A DNA stretch of 64,000 bases from Tateyamaria omphalii (lineage in GTDB: Bacteria > Pseudomonadota > Alphaproteobacteria > Rhodobacterales > Rhodobacteraceae). The translations under genes and the position numbers were made by a program. The stretch is from positions 1,550,001-1,614,000 of the forward strand of contig NZ_JAHVHT010000001.1 in the NCBI RefSeq assembly GCF_019802125.1. Direction: 5' to 3'. Positions 42,669 through 51,356 of this stretch are shown here, piece by piece (within the stretch, counting starts at the first letter, position 1; each line of letters opens with the position of its first letter). Under the pieces are notes generated by a model. That model did not search any database and was not told the DNA's origin. It saw only the letters and a list, made by a program, of their open reading frames with translations.

Positions 42669-43692
42669 GCTTATCCTGTCTCATTCCCGCGCAGCACAGG
42701 TTGCGTATCAGGACCTGCTGCGCCTGCATCTCGACGACCGCGCCGCCGATTTGGTCGGCAGCGTTGAGGCGCGCACCCGTAACGGGCGCACCTATCTCTA
42801 TGATCGCTTCCGCCTCGGGACCGAGATGAAAGCGCGCTATCTGGGCGAGGACACGCCCGAGCTGCGCGCACGTCTGGACCGCGCCGCTGCGCTGAAGGCC
42901 GAAGCCGACACGCGGAAAAAGTCCATGGCCCGGCTCGCCCGGATGCTGCGGGCCGAGGGGTTCATCACCACCGATCGCGACACCGGGTCCCTTCTGGGCG
43001 CCTTTGCGCGGGCGGGCCTGTTCCGTCTGGGCGGTACGATGATCGGAACGGGCGCCTATGCGCTCTACCAGGGCGAGCTGGGCGTGCGCTTTGACACGGA
43101 TGAATTGGCGCAAACCGGCGACATCGACTTTGCCAGTTTCGAACGACTGTCCGTCGCGCTTGACGATCGTGTCGAAGCACAGCCGAACGACATCCTGAGC
43201 GCGCTGAAATTCGACCCGGTGCCCGGTGTGACGGACACGCAGGTCTGGCGCTGGCGGCAAAGCCACGGCACAGCCATGGTCGAGTTCCTGACCCCCGCCT
43301 TCGGCGACGAAACGGTCAAGGCGCTGCCCGCGCTGGGTGTTAGCGCACAAGCGCTGAACTACCTCAACTACCTGATTTCAGACCCTATTCACGCGATTGC
43401 GCTCTACCGGTCGGGCATTCTGGTGCAAGTGCCCCGCCCCGAGAAATACGCCATTCACAAGCTGATCGTGGCGGACCGCCGCCGCGACGGGCCGGACCAG
43501 TTCAAGGCGCGTAAGGACCGCGCGCAGGCAGAGTTTCTGATTGACGTTTTGGCTCAGGACAGACCGGACGATCTGCGCGAGGCATATGAGGATGCGCTCG
43601 ATCGCGGCCCCCGCTGGCGGCAACGGATCGACGCAACCCTGGCCCGTATGCCAGCCACAGCAGAGGTTTTACGGGATCTGGCGCACGCCTGA
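42661..43692 (+). CDS. nucleotidyltransferase-fold hypothetical protein
   Basis: A 343-residue protein with the pattern of a minimal nucleotidyltransferase (GSU2403-like): after an N-terminal helical part, GFITTDRDTGSLLGAFARAGLFRLGGTMIGTGAY leads to the acidic pair TGDIDFAS, and KYAIHKLIVADRRR resembles the later part of the fold. Fold and family assignment are tentative. The in-frame ATGs at 42661 and 42667 both lie in the right arm of the dyad; a longer frame from 42604 would begin inside the left arm. It is convergent with coaD. Confidence 0.75.
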   Translation: MHMLILSHSRAAQVAYQDLLRLHLDDRAADLVGSVEARTRNGRTYLYDRFRLGTEMKARYLGEDTPELRARLDRAAALKAEADTRKKSMARLARMLRAEGFITTDRDTGSLLGAFARAGLFRLGGTMIGTGAYALYQGELGVRFDTDELAQTGDIDFASFERLSVALDDRVEAQPNDILSALKFDPVPGVTDTQVWRWRQSHGTAMVEFLTPAFGDETVKALPALGVSAQALNYLNYLISDPIHAIALYRSGILVQVPRPEKYAIHKLIVADRRRDGPDQFKARKDRAQAEFLIDVLAQDRPDDLREAYEDALDRGPRWRQRIDATLARMPATAEVLRDLAHA

Positions 43693-43703
43693 AGACTTCA
43701 GGC
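43687..43703. terminator. palindrome spanning both stop codons of convergent genes
   Basis: GCCTGAAG-A-CTTCAGGC is a perfect 8-bp inverted repeat; the nucleotidyltransferase stop and the coaD stop are both inside it. No T-tract, so termination is only possible, not clear. Confidence 0.45.
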
Positions 43704-44189
43704 GAACCGCTCTTTCAAAGCGTCATTCACCAGCGGCGTCACGAATTCACTGACGTCACCGCCCAACCGGGCAATCTCCTTCACCAGCTTCGACGCAATC
43801 GCCTGATGCTCTGCTTCGGCCATCAGGAAGACCGTTTCGATGCTGTCATCCAACCGGCGGTTCATACCGACCATCTGGAATTCGTATTCAAAGTCAGCCA
43901 CAGCCCGCAGCCCACGGAAGATGAACTGCGCACCTACATCGCGGGCGCAGTCGATCAGCAGGTTTTCAAAGGGGTGCGCGACAATCTCGGTGCCCGTCTG
44001 TGCGCTCAGCTTGGCGCATTCGGCTTCGATCATGGCAACGCGCTCTTCCAGTGAAAAGAGCGGTCCCTTGTCCCGGTTGATGGCCACGCCGATGACCAGG
44101 CGATCCACCATCGGGCTCGCCCGTCTGATGATGTCGATATGCCCCAGCGTGATGGGATCAAAGGTGCCAGGGTATAGGCCGATGCGCAT
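43698..44189 (-). CDS. coaD: phosphopantetheine adenylyltransferase
   Basis: The penultimate step of coenzyme A synthesis. The 163 residues begin RIGLYPGTFDPITLGHIDII, with the nucleotidyltransferase T/H-x-G-H motif, and RGLRAVADFEYEFQM and AIASKLVKEIA are the substrate-contact regions. Stops six bases from the convergent gene. Confidence 0.96.
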   Translation of the reverse strand: MRIGLYPGTFDPITLGHIDIIRRASPMVDRLVIGVAINRDKGPLFSLEERVAMIEAECAKLSAQTGTEIVAHPFENLLIDCARDVGAQFIFRGLRAVADFEYEFQMVGMNRRLDDSIETVFLMAEAEHQAIASKLVKEIARLGGDVSEFVTPLVNDALKERFA

Positions 44190-44270
44190 GGGGCGGCTCC
44201 GTCAGTCGTCTTGGCCGCAATGCAGCATTTCGCGCCCGCGATTGCAACCCGACAGGACGCGCGCGTGTGG

Positions 44271-44705
44271 TCAGTGACCCATGATCATGCCTTGCAGGGC
44301 ATCCTTCTCCATCGCAAGCTCGGTCAGCCGCGCCTTCACGACGTCTCCGATGGTGATCAGACCGACAAGCTGGCCATCCTCGACCACAGGCATGTGGCGA
44401 AACCGGCGTTCCGTCATGGTGGACAGTACCGCATCGGCATCGTCGTTGCGCCCGCATGTAACGAGCTGTGTTGTCATATGCGCGTCGACCGCATCCGACA
44501 GGACCGAGCCGCCCTTCTGCGCCAGGACCCGCACGATATCACGCTCGGACAGGATACCATCGGCCGTTTGCGCATTTGCCGACACCACAACCGTACCGAT
44601 CTTGCGCTCGGCCAAGATCTTCGCCGCTTCCGACACTTTCGTACCGGGCGGGACGGTGACAACGGCATCATCTGATTTTAACTTGAGAATCTGGTGCACA
44701 AGCAT
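44271..44705 (-). CDS. CBS-domain pair protein
   Basis: A 144-residue protein made only of two CBS domains: residues ~5-65 (TVPPGTKVSEAAKILAERKIGTVVV) and ~80-135 (MTERRFRHMPVVEDGQLVGLITIGDVV). Such stand-alone pairs bind adenosine nucleotides and often regulate partner enzymes, which are not identifiable here. The start at 44705 is preferred; the frame to 44768 adds a tail with no ribosome site. Confidence 0.88.
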   Translation of the reverse strand: MLVHQILKLKSDDAVVTVPPGTKVSEAAKILAERKIGTVVVSANAQTADGILSERDIVRVLAQKGGSVLSDAVDAHMTTQLVTCGRNDDADAVLSTMTERRFRHMPVVEDGQLVGLITIGDVVKARLTELAMEKDALQGMIMGH

Positions 44706-44879
44706 GTCTTCGGACCTCGCAACTCTGGGCTGTAACCCAGCGTCCGCCGCGGACAGGCCATCTGTCAAGAGTATGAAGAGCCTGCGGCAATCTACCGCCA
44801 GTTGAAATTGTGCGGAATAGCGCGGGCGTCCAGACCAGACAGAAACATGAATTTCGACCTGTAAGCATCTGATTTCGTG

Positions 44880-45791
44880 TTAAAGACTTCCTTCCAATCG
44901 TCCAACTTCAGCCCGCACAGCTTGGACAAGCAACTCGGCAACACGGTTGAGCCGCGCATCCCGCGTATCTGACTGGTGCCGGATCAGGTAAAAGCTGCGT
45001 GACAACGAAAATACCCCGTCCAAAACGCGGCGCACACCAGGGGCAAACGGCAATGCAAAGTCGTGGACAACGCCTATCCCACCGCCCTGCCGCAGTATGT
45101 TCAACTGGACCGCAACCGAGTTCGAAGCGAGTGCAACCCGCGCCACCCCGGCGTCGGCCAGATAGTCCAGCTCGCGGTCAAAGATCATATCGGGGATGTA
45201 GCCCACGACCCGGTGATGCTGCAGATCCTCCAGCCCATTCAACGGCGGCGCCTGTTCGAGGTATGTCTCGCTCGCTGCGAAATGCAGTCGGTAGTCTGTC
45301 ATGCGCTGCACGGTCAATTGCCCGGCTGTGGGTGCGCTCACCCCGATTGCCAGGTCCGCCTCCCGCCGGGAGAGGTTGAACACACGCGGCAAGGCGACAA
45401 TCTGGATGTCGAGGCTCGGATGCGCGTCCGCGAGCGCGGCACACACCTGCGGCAGCACGTAATTGGCACAGCCGTCGGGCGCACCGATCCGGACCTGCCC
45501 GGTCAACCCCGCATCCACCTCTGCCTGCCCTGCCCCGCTGATCCCCTCGGTGGCGGCACGCATTGCGATCTCGGCCGCCTCGGCCCTGTCGCGCAACCGC
45601 ACCCCCGCTTCGGTCAATGCGTACCCTTGCGGAGACTTGCGGAACAAAACGACATCCAGATCCCGCTCGAGCCGCGCCACCCGCCGCCCGAGCGTGGCAG
45701 CATCCTTGCGCACCGCTTTGGCCGCGGTCGACAGCGTCTCGGCCCGCGCGACTGCGAGAAACAGGCGCAGATCATCCCAATGCGGCAGCAT
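44880..45791 (-). CDS. LysR-family regulator divergent from mmsA
   Basis: A 303-residue LysR protein: winged helix DLRLFLAVARAETLSTAAKAVRKDAATLGRRVARLE at the start, then the effector domain. The start at 45791 is the standard LysR beginning. Divergent from mmsA across 104 bp, so control of the valine catabolism genes is probable. Confidence 0.88.
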   Translation of the reverse strand: MLPHWDDLRLFLAVARAETLSTAAKAVRKDAATLGRRVARLERDLDVVLFRKSPQGYALTEAGVRLRDRAEAAEIAMRAATEGISGAGQAEVDAGLTGQVRIGAPDGCANYVLPQVCAALADAHPSLDIQIVALPRVFNLSRREADLAIGVSAPTAGQLTVQRMTDYRLHFAASETYLEQAPPLNGLEDLQHHRVVGYIPDMIFDRELDYLADAGVARVALASNSVAVQLNILRQGGGIGVVHDFALPFAPGVRRVLDGVFSLSRSFYLIRHQSDTRDARLNRVAELLVQAVRAEVGRLEGSL

Positions 45792-45895
45792 CGCTCCTCC
45801 ATCATGCAAAAATGCAGAACCGTTTTGCCCAACTGCCCCTTTTACACGGTATTTTGCAAGACTATCCTGCGCCCAACAACGATCAGGAGGATCCG

Positions 45896-47395
45896 ATGCA
45901 AGAGCTTTCCCACTACATCGACGGCGCCCATGTCAGCGGCACGTCGGGCCGTTTCGCCGACGTGATGAACCCAGCCACAGGCGAGGTGCAGGCCAAGGTG
46001 CCGCTCGCCTCCACCGAAGACGTCGCCATGGCGGTCGAGATCGCGGCCAAGGCCCAACCGGCCTGGGCCGCCACCAACCCGCAGCGCCGCGCGCGTGTTC
46101 TGATGAAGTTTGTGGACCTCTTGAACCGCGACATGGACAAGCTGGCCGAAGCGCTGAGCCGTGAACACGGCAAGACGCTGCCCGATGCGGCCGGTGACGT
46201 GCAGCGGGGCCTCGAGGTTGTTGAATACTGCATCGGTGCACCGCACCTGCTGAAGGGCGAATACACGGACAGCGCGGGCCCCGGCATCGACATGTATTCG
46301 ATGCGGCAGCCGCTGGGGGTGACCGCGGGCATCACGCCCTTCAACTTTCCAGCCATGATCCCGATGTGGATGTTTGCCCCCGCCATTGCCTGCGGCAACG
46401 CCTTTATCCTCAAGCCGTCGGAACGCGACCCATCGGTCCCGCTGATGCTGGCGGAACTGATGGCGGAAGCAGGCCTGCCCAAGGGCATCCTGCAGGTCGT
46501 GAATGGTGACAAGGAAGCGGTGGATGCGCTGCTGCACCACGACGTGGTCCAATCCATCGGCTTTGTCGGCTCGACCCCCATCGCCGAATACATCTACGCC
46601 ACCGGCTGCGCGAACGGCAAACGGGTGCAGTGCTTTGGCGGCGCCAAGAACCACATGATCGTCATGCCGGATGCCGACATGGACCAGGCCGCGGATGCGC
46701 TGGTGGGCGCCGGCTATGGCGCTGCGGGTGAACGCTGCATGGCGATCTCTGTCGCAGTACCCGTGGGCGACGACACCGCCGACCGGCTGATTGAAAAGCT
46801 GGTGCCGCGCATCGAAAAACTGAAGGTGGGTCCCTACACTGCCGGAAATGATGTCGACTACGGTCCTGTTGTCACCGCCGCGGCCAAAGCGAACATCGAA
46901 CGGCTGGTGGAAACCGGCGTCGATCAGGGCGCCGAACTGGTGGTCGATGGGCGTGACTTCAAGTTGCAGGGCTATGAGGACGGCTATTTCGTCGGGCCGC
47001 ACCTTTTCGACAAGGTGACCAAGGATATGGACATCTACAAAACCGAGATTTTCGGCCCCGTCCTGTCCACCGTCCGCGCGCAAACCTATGAAGAAGCCAT
47101 TGGCCTCGCAATGGACCACGAATATGGCAACGGCACCGCCATCTTCACCCGCGACGGCGACACGGCCCGCGACTTTGCCAACCGGATCAACATCGGCATG
47201 GTGGGGATCAACGTGCCGATCCCCGTCCCGCTCGCATACCACACCTTCGGCGGCTGGAAGAAATCAGTTTTCGGTGATCTGAACCAACACGGTCCTGATG
47301 CGTTCAAGTTCTACACGCGCACAAAAACAGTGACGGCGCGCTGGCCTTCAGGCATCAAGGAAGGTGGAGAGTTTTCAATACCCGTTATGGAGTAA
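45896..47395 (+). CDS. mmsA: methylmalonate-semialdehyde dehydrogenase (CoA-acylating)
   Basis: Oxidises (methyl)malonate semialdehyde to propionyl- or acetyl-CoA in valine, thymine and inositol breakdown. 499 residues, the family length. Catalytic Cys281 is in GERCMAISVAV; GITPFNFPAMIPMWMFAPA is a family fingerprint; FGPVLSTVRAQ is near the end. AGGAGGATCCG precedes the ATG at 45896. The longer frame from 45563 is rejected. Confidence 0.96.
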   Translation: MQELSHYIDGAHVSGTSGRFADVMNPATGEVQAKVPLASTEDVAMAVEIAAKAQPAWAATNPQRRARVLMKFVDLLNRDMDKLAEALSREHGKTLPDAAGDVQRGLEVVEYCIGAPHLLKGEYTDSAGPGIDMYSMRQPLGVTAGITPFNFPAMIPMWMFAPAIACGNAFILKPSERDPSVPLMLAELMAEAGLPKGILQVVNGDKEAVDALLHHDVVQSIGFVGSTPIAEYIYATGCANGKRVQCFGGAKNHMIVMPDADMDQAADALVGAGYGAAGERCMAISVAVPVGDDTADRLIEKLVPRIEKLKVGPYTAGNDVDYGPVVTAAAKANIERLVETGVDQGAELVVDGRDFKLQGYEDGYFVGPHLFDKVTKDMDIYKTEIFGPVLSTVRAQTYEEAIGLAMDHEYGNGTAIFTRDGDTARDFANRINIGMVGINVPIPVPLAYHTFGGWKKSVFGDLNQHGPDAFKFYTRTKTVTARWPSGIKEGGEFSIPVME

Positions 47396-47396
47396 A

Positions 47397-47834
47397 ATGC
47401 CAGTTCAGTTCCGTATTTTGCCGGACCGCGGCCTTGTCGTGGTTCGGTACACCGGCCATGTGGCCATCGAAGACACGATGCGCGCCACGCGCGCCTATGT
47501 AAGCCATCCGCACTACGCCGCCGGGCAAAAGCAGTTGGTCGATTTCAGCGCAGTCACCGGCTATGAAAAGGACTATGTCCGCTTCATGACAATGCAGGCC
47601 GCGAAGGCCGGGCGCTTTACGAGTTCCGGCACACAATCGCTTGTTGTCTACATCGCCCCCACTGCAATCAGTCAGGAATTGGCATCGCTTTTCTTCAAGT
47701 CTTGGAATGACGTGCATGCCGTTGTCCCCATTGTTCAGGACTCCGAGATCGAAGCGCTGACCCTGCTGGGTGAGACGGACGAAACGGTGGACACATTGCT
47801 GATGCCAGCGACCGGGCGACGGGCCTTGCAATAG
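47397..47834 (+). CDS. hypothetical SpoIIAA/STAS-like protein
   Basis: A 145-residue protein starting one base after the mmsA stop. The pattern FRILPDRGLVVVRYTGHVAIEDTM, then LVDFSAVTGY and SQSLVVYIAP is like small alpha/beta STAS-like proteins found in marine alphaproteobacteria; family assignment is a guess. It probably shares the mmsA transcript. Start at 47397, because the extension to 47364 is inside mmsA. Confidence 0.65.
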   Translation: MPVQFRILPDRGLVVVRYTGHVAIEDTMRATRAYVSHPHYAAGQKQLVDFSAVTGYEKDYVRFMTMQAAKAGRFTSSGTQSLVVYIAPTAISQELASLFFKSWNDVHAVVPIVQDSEIEALTLLGETDETVDTLLMPATGRRALQ

Positions 47835-47895
47835 TCCTGCAAACATCGGAATTTAACGTGCGTTCAATTCAAGGCGTCGCAAGACGGGAGGAACC

Positions 47896-49038
47896 ATGGA
47901 CTTCGCACTGACCGAAGAGCAAACAGCAATCTTCGACATGGCGCACGCATTCGGCCAATCCGAAATTGCGCCCCACGCCCGGGACTGGGAAGCGGCCGGC
48001 ACGATCCCCAAAGACCTGTGGCCCAAAGTGGGTGAGCTGGGGTTTGCCTCGCTCTATGTCTCCGAGGATGCTGGCGGCGCGGGCCTGTCCCGTCTGGATG
48101 CCACGCTCGTGTTCGAAGCGCTGTCGATGGCCTGCCCTTCGGTCGCGGCCTTCCTGTCGATCCACAACATGTGCGCCAAGATGCTCGACAGTTTTGCAGA
48201 CGACGATCTGAAAGCGCGTGTCATGCCCGACATCCTGAGCATGAACACCGTGCTCAGCTACTGCCTGACCGAACCCGGCTCCGGATCGGACGCCGCTGCC
48301 CTGCGCACCCGTGCGGATCGCACGAACGAAGGCTACACGCTGAACGGCACCAAGGCGTTCATCTCCGGCGGTGGCTATTCAGATGCGTATGTCTGCATGG
48401 TGCGCACGGGCGAAGACGGGCCAAAGGGCGTTTCTACCGTCTATGTTGAAGACGGAACCGAAGGGCTGTCGTTCGGCGGGCTGGAGGACAAGATGGGTTG
48501 GAAAAGCCAGCCCACAGCGCAGGTGCAATTCGACAATTGCAACATTCCCAGCGGCAATCTGGTGGGTGACGAGGGCTCTGGTTTCAAATATGCGATGATG
48601 GGCCTTGATGGCGGTCGCCTCAACATCGCCGCCTGTTCGTTGGGGGCTGCGCAGTCTGCCATCGACGCGACGCTGGCGTATATGGGCGAACGCAAGGCGT
48701 TTGGCCAATCCATCGACCAGTTCCAAGGTCTGCAATTCCGCCTTGCTGATATGGAGATCGAACTCCAAGCCGCCCGCACGTTCCTCCGCCAGGCGGCATG
48801 GAAGCTGGACAACGGCGCCCCGGATGCGACGAAGTTCTGCGCCATGGCCAAGAAATTCGTGACCGAGGCCGGATCGAAAGTCGTCGACCAATGCCTGCAA
48901 CTGCACGGCGGCTACGGTTATCTGGCGGATTACGGCATCGAAAAACTGGTACGGGACTTGCGGGTACACCAGATCCTCGAAGGCACGAACGAAATCATGC
49001 GCGTCATCGTGGCGCGCGATATGTTGAAGAACCGATGA
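47896..49038 (+). CDS. acyl-CoA dehydrogenase (isobutyryl-CoA dehydrogenase-like)
   Basis: A 380-residue flavoenzyme. TEPGSGSDAAALRTRA binds FAD/substrate, and QILEGTNEIMRVIVARDM has the catalytic Glu position of the isobutyryl/short-chain group. Next to mmsA and the hydrolase-dehydrogenase genes, its likely substrate is isobutyryl-CoA from valine. GGGAGGAACC precedes the ATG. It overlaps the next gene by four bases. Confidence 0.92.
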   Translation: MDFALTEEQTAIFDMAHAFGQSEIAPHARDWEAAGTIPKDLWPKVGELGFASLYVSEDAGGAGLSRLDATLVFEALSMACPSVAAFLSIHNMCAKMLDSFADDDLKARVMPDILSMNTVLSYCLTEPGSGSDAAALRTRADRTNEGYTLNGTKAFISGGGYSDAYVCMVRTGEDGPKGVSTVYVEDGTEGLSFGGLEDKMGWKSQPTAQVQFDNCNIPSGNLVGDEGSGFKYAMMGLDGGRLNIAACSLGAAQSAIDATLAYMGERKAFGQSIDQFQGLQFRLADMEIELQAARTFLRQAAWKLDNGAPDATKFCAMAKKFVTEAGSKVVDQCLQLHGGYGYLADYGIEKLVRDLRVHQILEGTNEIMRVIVARDMLKNR

Positions 49039-50948
49039 CTGACATCTCCATCCGTATCATTGGCCACGCGGGCCGGATCACGCTTCAGCGCCCGCAGGCG
49101 CTCAACGCCATGACCTACGAGATGTGCCTCGCCATCGAAGCGGCCCTGGACACCTGGCGCGACGATGACACGGTCGCAGTGGTTGTCCTGGATGCCGAAG
49201 GCGACCGCGCCTTCTGTTCCGGCGGCGACATTGCGGAACTCTACGCGACCGGCACCAAGGGCGACTATGCCTATGGCCAAAAGTTTTGGGCCGACGAATA
49301 CCGCCTGAACCACAAGATCTTTCACTACCCCAAACCGGTCATCAGCTTCCTACAGGGTTTCACCATGGGCGGCGGCGTCGGCATCGGCTGCCACGGCTCG
49401 CACCGGGTCGTGGGCGACAGCAGCCAGATTGCAATGCCGGAATGTGGCATCGGCCTTGTCCCCGATGTGGGCGGGTCGCTCATGCTGGCCCTCGCACCGG
49501 GACAGCTGGGCGAATACCTTGGCACCACTGCGGCACGCATGAACGCGTCCGACGCCATCTTTGCCGGGTTCGCGGATCACTACGTGGACGAAGCGCATTG
49601 GCCCGCCCTAATAGCCACGCTCGAAGCAACCGGCGACACGGGCTGCATCTCAAAGGCGGCAACCTCCCCGGCCCCCGGCCCGTTACAAGCCGCGATGCCC
49701 GACATCGACCGCCACTTTCACGGCGTGTCCCTTGGCGACGTCCTGACCACGCTCAAGGGCGAAGACAGCGATTTCGCCCGCGACACCCTCAAACGCATGT
49801 CCCGCAACAGCCCGCTCGCCATGGCCTGCACGATCGAAGCGCTCAACCGCCTGCGCGGCCCTTCCCTCACGCTGGAAAAAGCGCTCGACCTCGAATACCG
49901 CTTCACGGCACGCGCGATGGAACATGGCGACTTCCTCGAAGGGATCCGCGCGGCCATCATCGACAAGGACCGCAATCCGAAATGGCAATATGCCGACGGC
50001 TCGGTCCCGCCCATGGCCGTCAGCAAGATGCTGATGCCACTCGGCAAAATGGCGCTAGACTTCGGAGGAACAGGCATGAAGATCGGATTTATCGGATTGG
50101 GAAACATGGGCGCGCCGATGGCTGCCAACCTCGCCAAAGCGGGGCATGAGGTGACCGGCTTCGATGTCGCGGGCACAACCGCAGAGGGCGTGACAAGCGC
50201 CACAAGCGCCGCCGAAGCAGCTGCAGACCAGGACATCGTGATCACCATGCTGCCCAATGGCGACATCCTGCGGGCCGTGGCGAATGACGTGATCCCTGCC
50301 ATGAAAGCGGGGGCCACGCTGATCGACTGCTCCACTGTCGATGTCGAAAGCGCCCGCGCGGTGGCCGCGCAGGCCGAAGTGACCGGACTGGGCTGCGTCG
50401 ATGCCCCTGTCTCCGGCGGGATCGGGGGTGCCGCGGGTGGCACACTCACCTTCATGGCTGGTGGCACGCAAGCCGCCTTTGACGCAGCCAAACCGCTCTT
50501 CGACATCATGGGACAAAAGGCCGTGCATTGCGGCGATGCGGGTGCGGGTCAAGCAGCCAAGATCTGTAACAACATGATCCTCGGTGCGACCATGATCGCC
50601 ACCTGCGAAGCGTTTGCACTCGCCGACAAGCTGGGTCTGGCACGGGACAAGATGTTCGACGTGGTCAGCACATCCTCGGGCTATTCGTGGACGATGAACG
50701 CCTACTGCCCTGCCCCCGGCGTCGGACCAACCAGCCCGGCAGACAACGACTACCAACCGGGCTTCGCCGCAGAGCTGATGCTCAAGGATCTGGGCCTCAG
50801 CCAGCAAGCGGCAGAGGCGGTGGACGCAGATACACCGATGGGCCAACGGGCGCTGGAACTCTACCAGCAGTTCGTCGAGAACGAAGGCGGAAAAGGCAAG
50901 GATTTCAGCGCCATGCTGCCCCGCTTCTTTGCGCGTGGCCGGGGCTGA
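49035..50948 (+). CDS. fused 3-hydroxyisobutyryl-CoA hydrolase and 3-hydroxyisobutyrate dehydrogenase reading frame
   Basis: One uninterrupted frame of 637 residues. Residues 1-347 are a crotonase-fold hydrolase (HIBCH type): GGDIAELYATG, GFTMGGGVGIGCHGSHRVVG and MPECGIGLVPDVGGSLM with the catalytic Glu. Residues 348-637 are MmsB. There is no stop between them: the hydrolase's C-terminal MALDFGGTG leads straight into MKIGFIGLGNMG. Both enzymes act consecutively in valine breakdown, so the fusion would be functional. The start at 49035 overlaps the previous gene by four bases. An internal start for MmsB is listed separately; a sequencing error removing a stop is the other explanation. Confidence 0.85.
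   Translation: MTDISIRIIGHAGRITLQRPQALNAMTYEMCLAIEAALDTWRDDDTVAVVVLDAEGDRAFCSGGDIAELYATGTKGDYAYGQKFWADEYRLNHKIFHYPKPVISFLQGFTMGGGVGIGCHGSHRVVGDSSQIAMPECGIGLVPDVGGSLMLALAPGQLGEYLGTTAARMNASDAIFAGFADHYVDEAHWPALIATLEATGDTGCISKAATSPAPGPLQAAMPDIDRHFHGVSLGDVLTTLKGEDSDFARDTLKRMSRNSPLAMACTIEALNRLRGPSLTLEKALDLEYRFTARAMEHGDFLEGIRAAIIDKDRNPKWQYADGSVPPMAVSKMLMPLGKMALDFGGTGMKIGFIGLGNMGAPMAANLAKAGHEVTGFDVAGTTAEGVTSATSAAEAAADQDIVITMLPNGDILRAVANDVIPAMKAGATLIDCSTVDVESARAVAAQAEVTGLGCVDAPVSGGIGGAAGGTLTFMAGGTQAAFDAAKPLFDIMGQKAVHCGDAGAGQAAKICNNMILGATMIATCEAFALADKLGLARDKMFDVVSTSSGYSWTMNAYCPAPGVGPTSPADNDYQPGFAAELMLKDLGLSQQAAEAVDADTPMGQRALELYQQFVENEGGKGKDFSAMLPRFFARGRG
50076..50948 (+). CDS. mmsB: 3-hydroxyisobutyrate dehydrogenase (internal start in the fused frame)
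   Basis: A 290-residue NAD-dependent dehydrogenase, the usual length if initiated here. GFIGLGNMGAPMAANLAKAGH is the NAD site, VDAPVSGGIGGAAGGTLTFMAGG the substrate loop, and GAGQAAKICNNMILG holds the catalytic Lys. GGAGGA lies six bases before this ATG, a strong site that makes independent translation likely even though the frame is open upstream. Confidence 0.9.
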   Translation: MKIGFIGLGNMGAPMAANLAKAGHEVTGFDVAGTTAEGVTSATSAAEAAADQDIVITMLPNGDILRAVANDVIPAMKAGATLIDCSTVDVESARAVAAQAEVTGLGCVDAPVSGGIGGAAGGTLTFMAGGTQAAFDAAKPLFDIMGQKAVHCGDAGAGQAAKICNNMILGATMIATCEAFALADKLGLARDKMFDVVSTSSGYSWTMNAYCPAPGVGPTSPADNDYQPGFAAELMLKDLGLSQQAAEAVDADTPMGQRALELYQQFVENEGGKGKDFSAMLPRFFARGRG

Positions 50949-50951
50949 GCG

Positions 50952-51209
50952 CTACTTCCCGACCGTGATCAGCAGCAGAACGCCAAACATCACAGGCACG
51001 AGGCCCACAGCGACGATGATCAGCGCTGGATAGCCCCAGGTGGCGATGGCGAGCCCCCACAGCGTGACCAGCACAAGGATGGCGTAAAGCACACGCGCCT
51101 CTGTCCCGATCAGGGCCGGCGTGATTGTCTTGGCAACGTCGGCAACGGCGTTCAGCCCATCGCGAATAAAGGATCCGCGCGGCGGTATTTGTGTGGTTGT
51201 TGAAGTCAT
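50952..51209 (-). CDS. small membrane protein of unknown function
   Basis: 85 residues with two TM helices (ARVLYAILVLVTLWGLAIATW and YPALIIVAVGLVPVMFGVLLLI) after a polar N-terminus. No family recognised. Convergent with mmsB, 3 bp apart. GGAG lies near the ATG at 51209. Confidence 0.65.
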   Translation of the reverse strand: MTSTTTQIPPRGSFIRDGLNAVADVAKTITPALIGTEARVLYAILVLVTLWGLAIATWGYPALIIVAVGLVPVMFGVLLLITVGK

Positions 51210-51356
51210 GGAATGGAGCTCTCCGTTCAGGTTTCGCCTGAGTTAAGAGCCCCAGTTCCGGATTGAATGCGGCATTCTGACCGAAAGCGCCGGATAGGTC
51301 AGACAGGTTGACGCAGGCAACGGCCGCAGCACATTTTCGGCATCATTTTTGATGAT

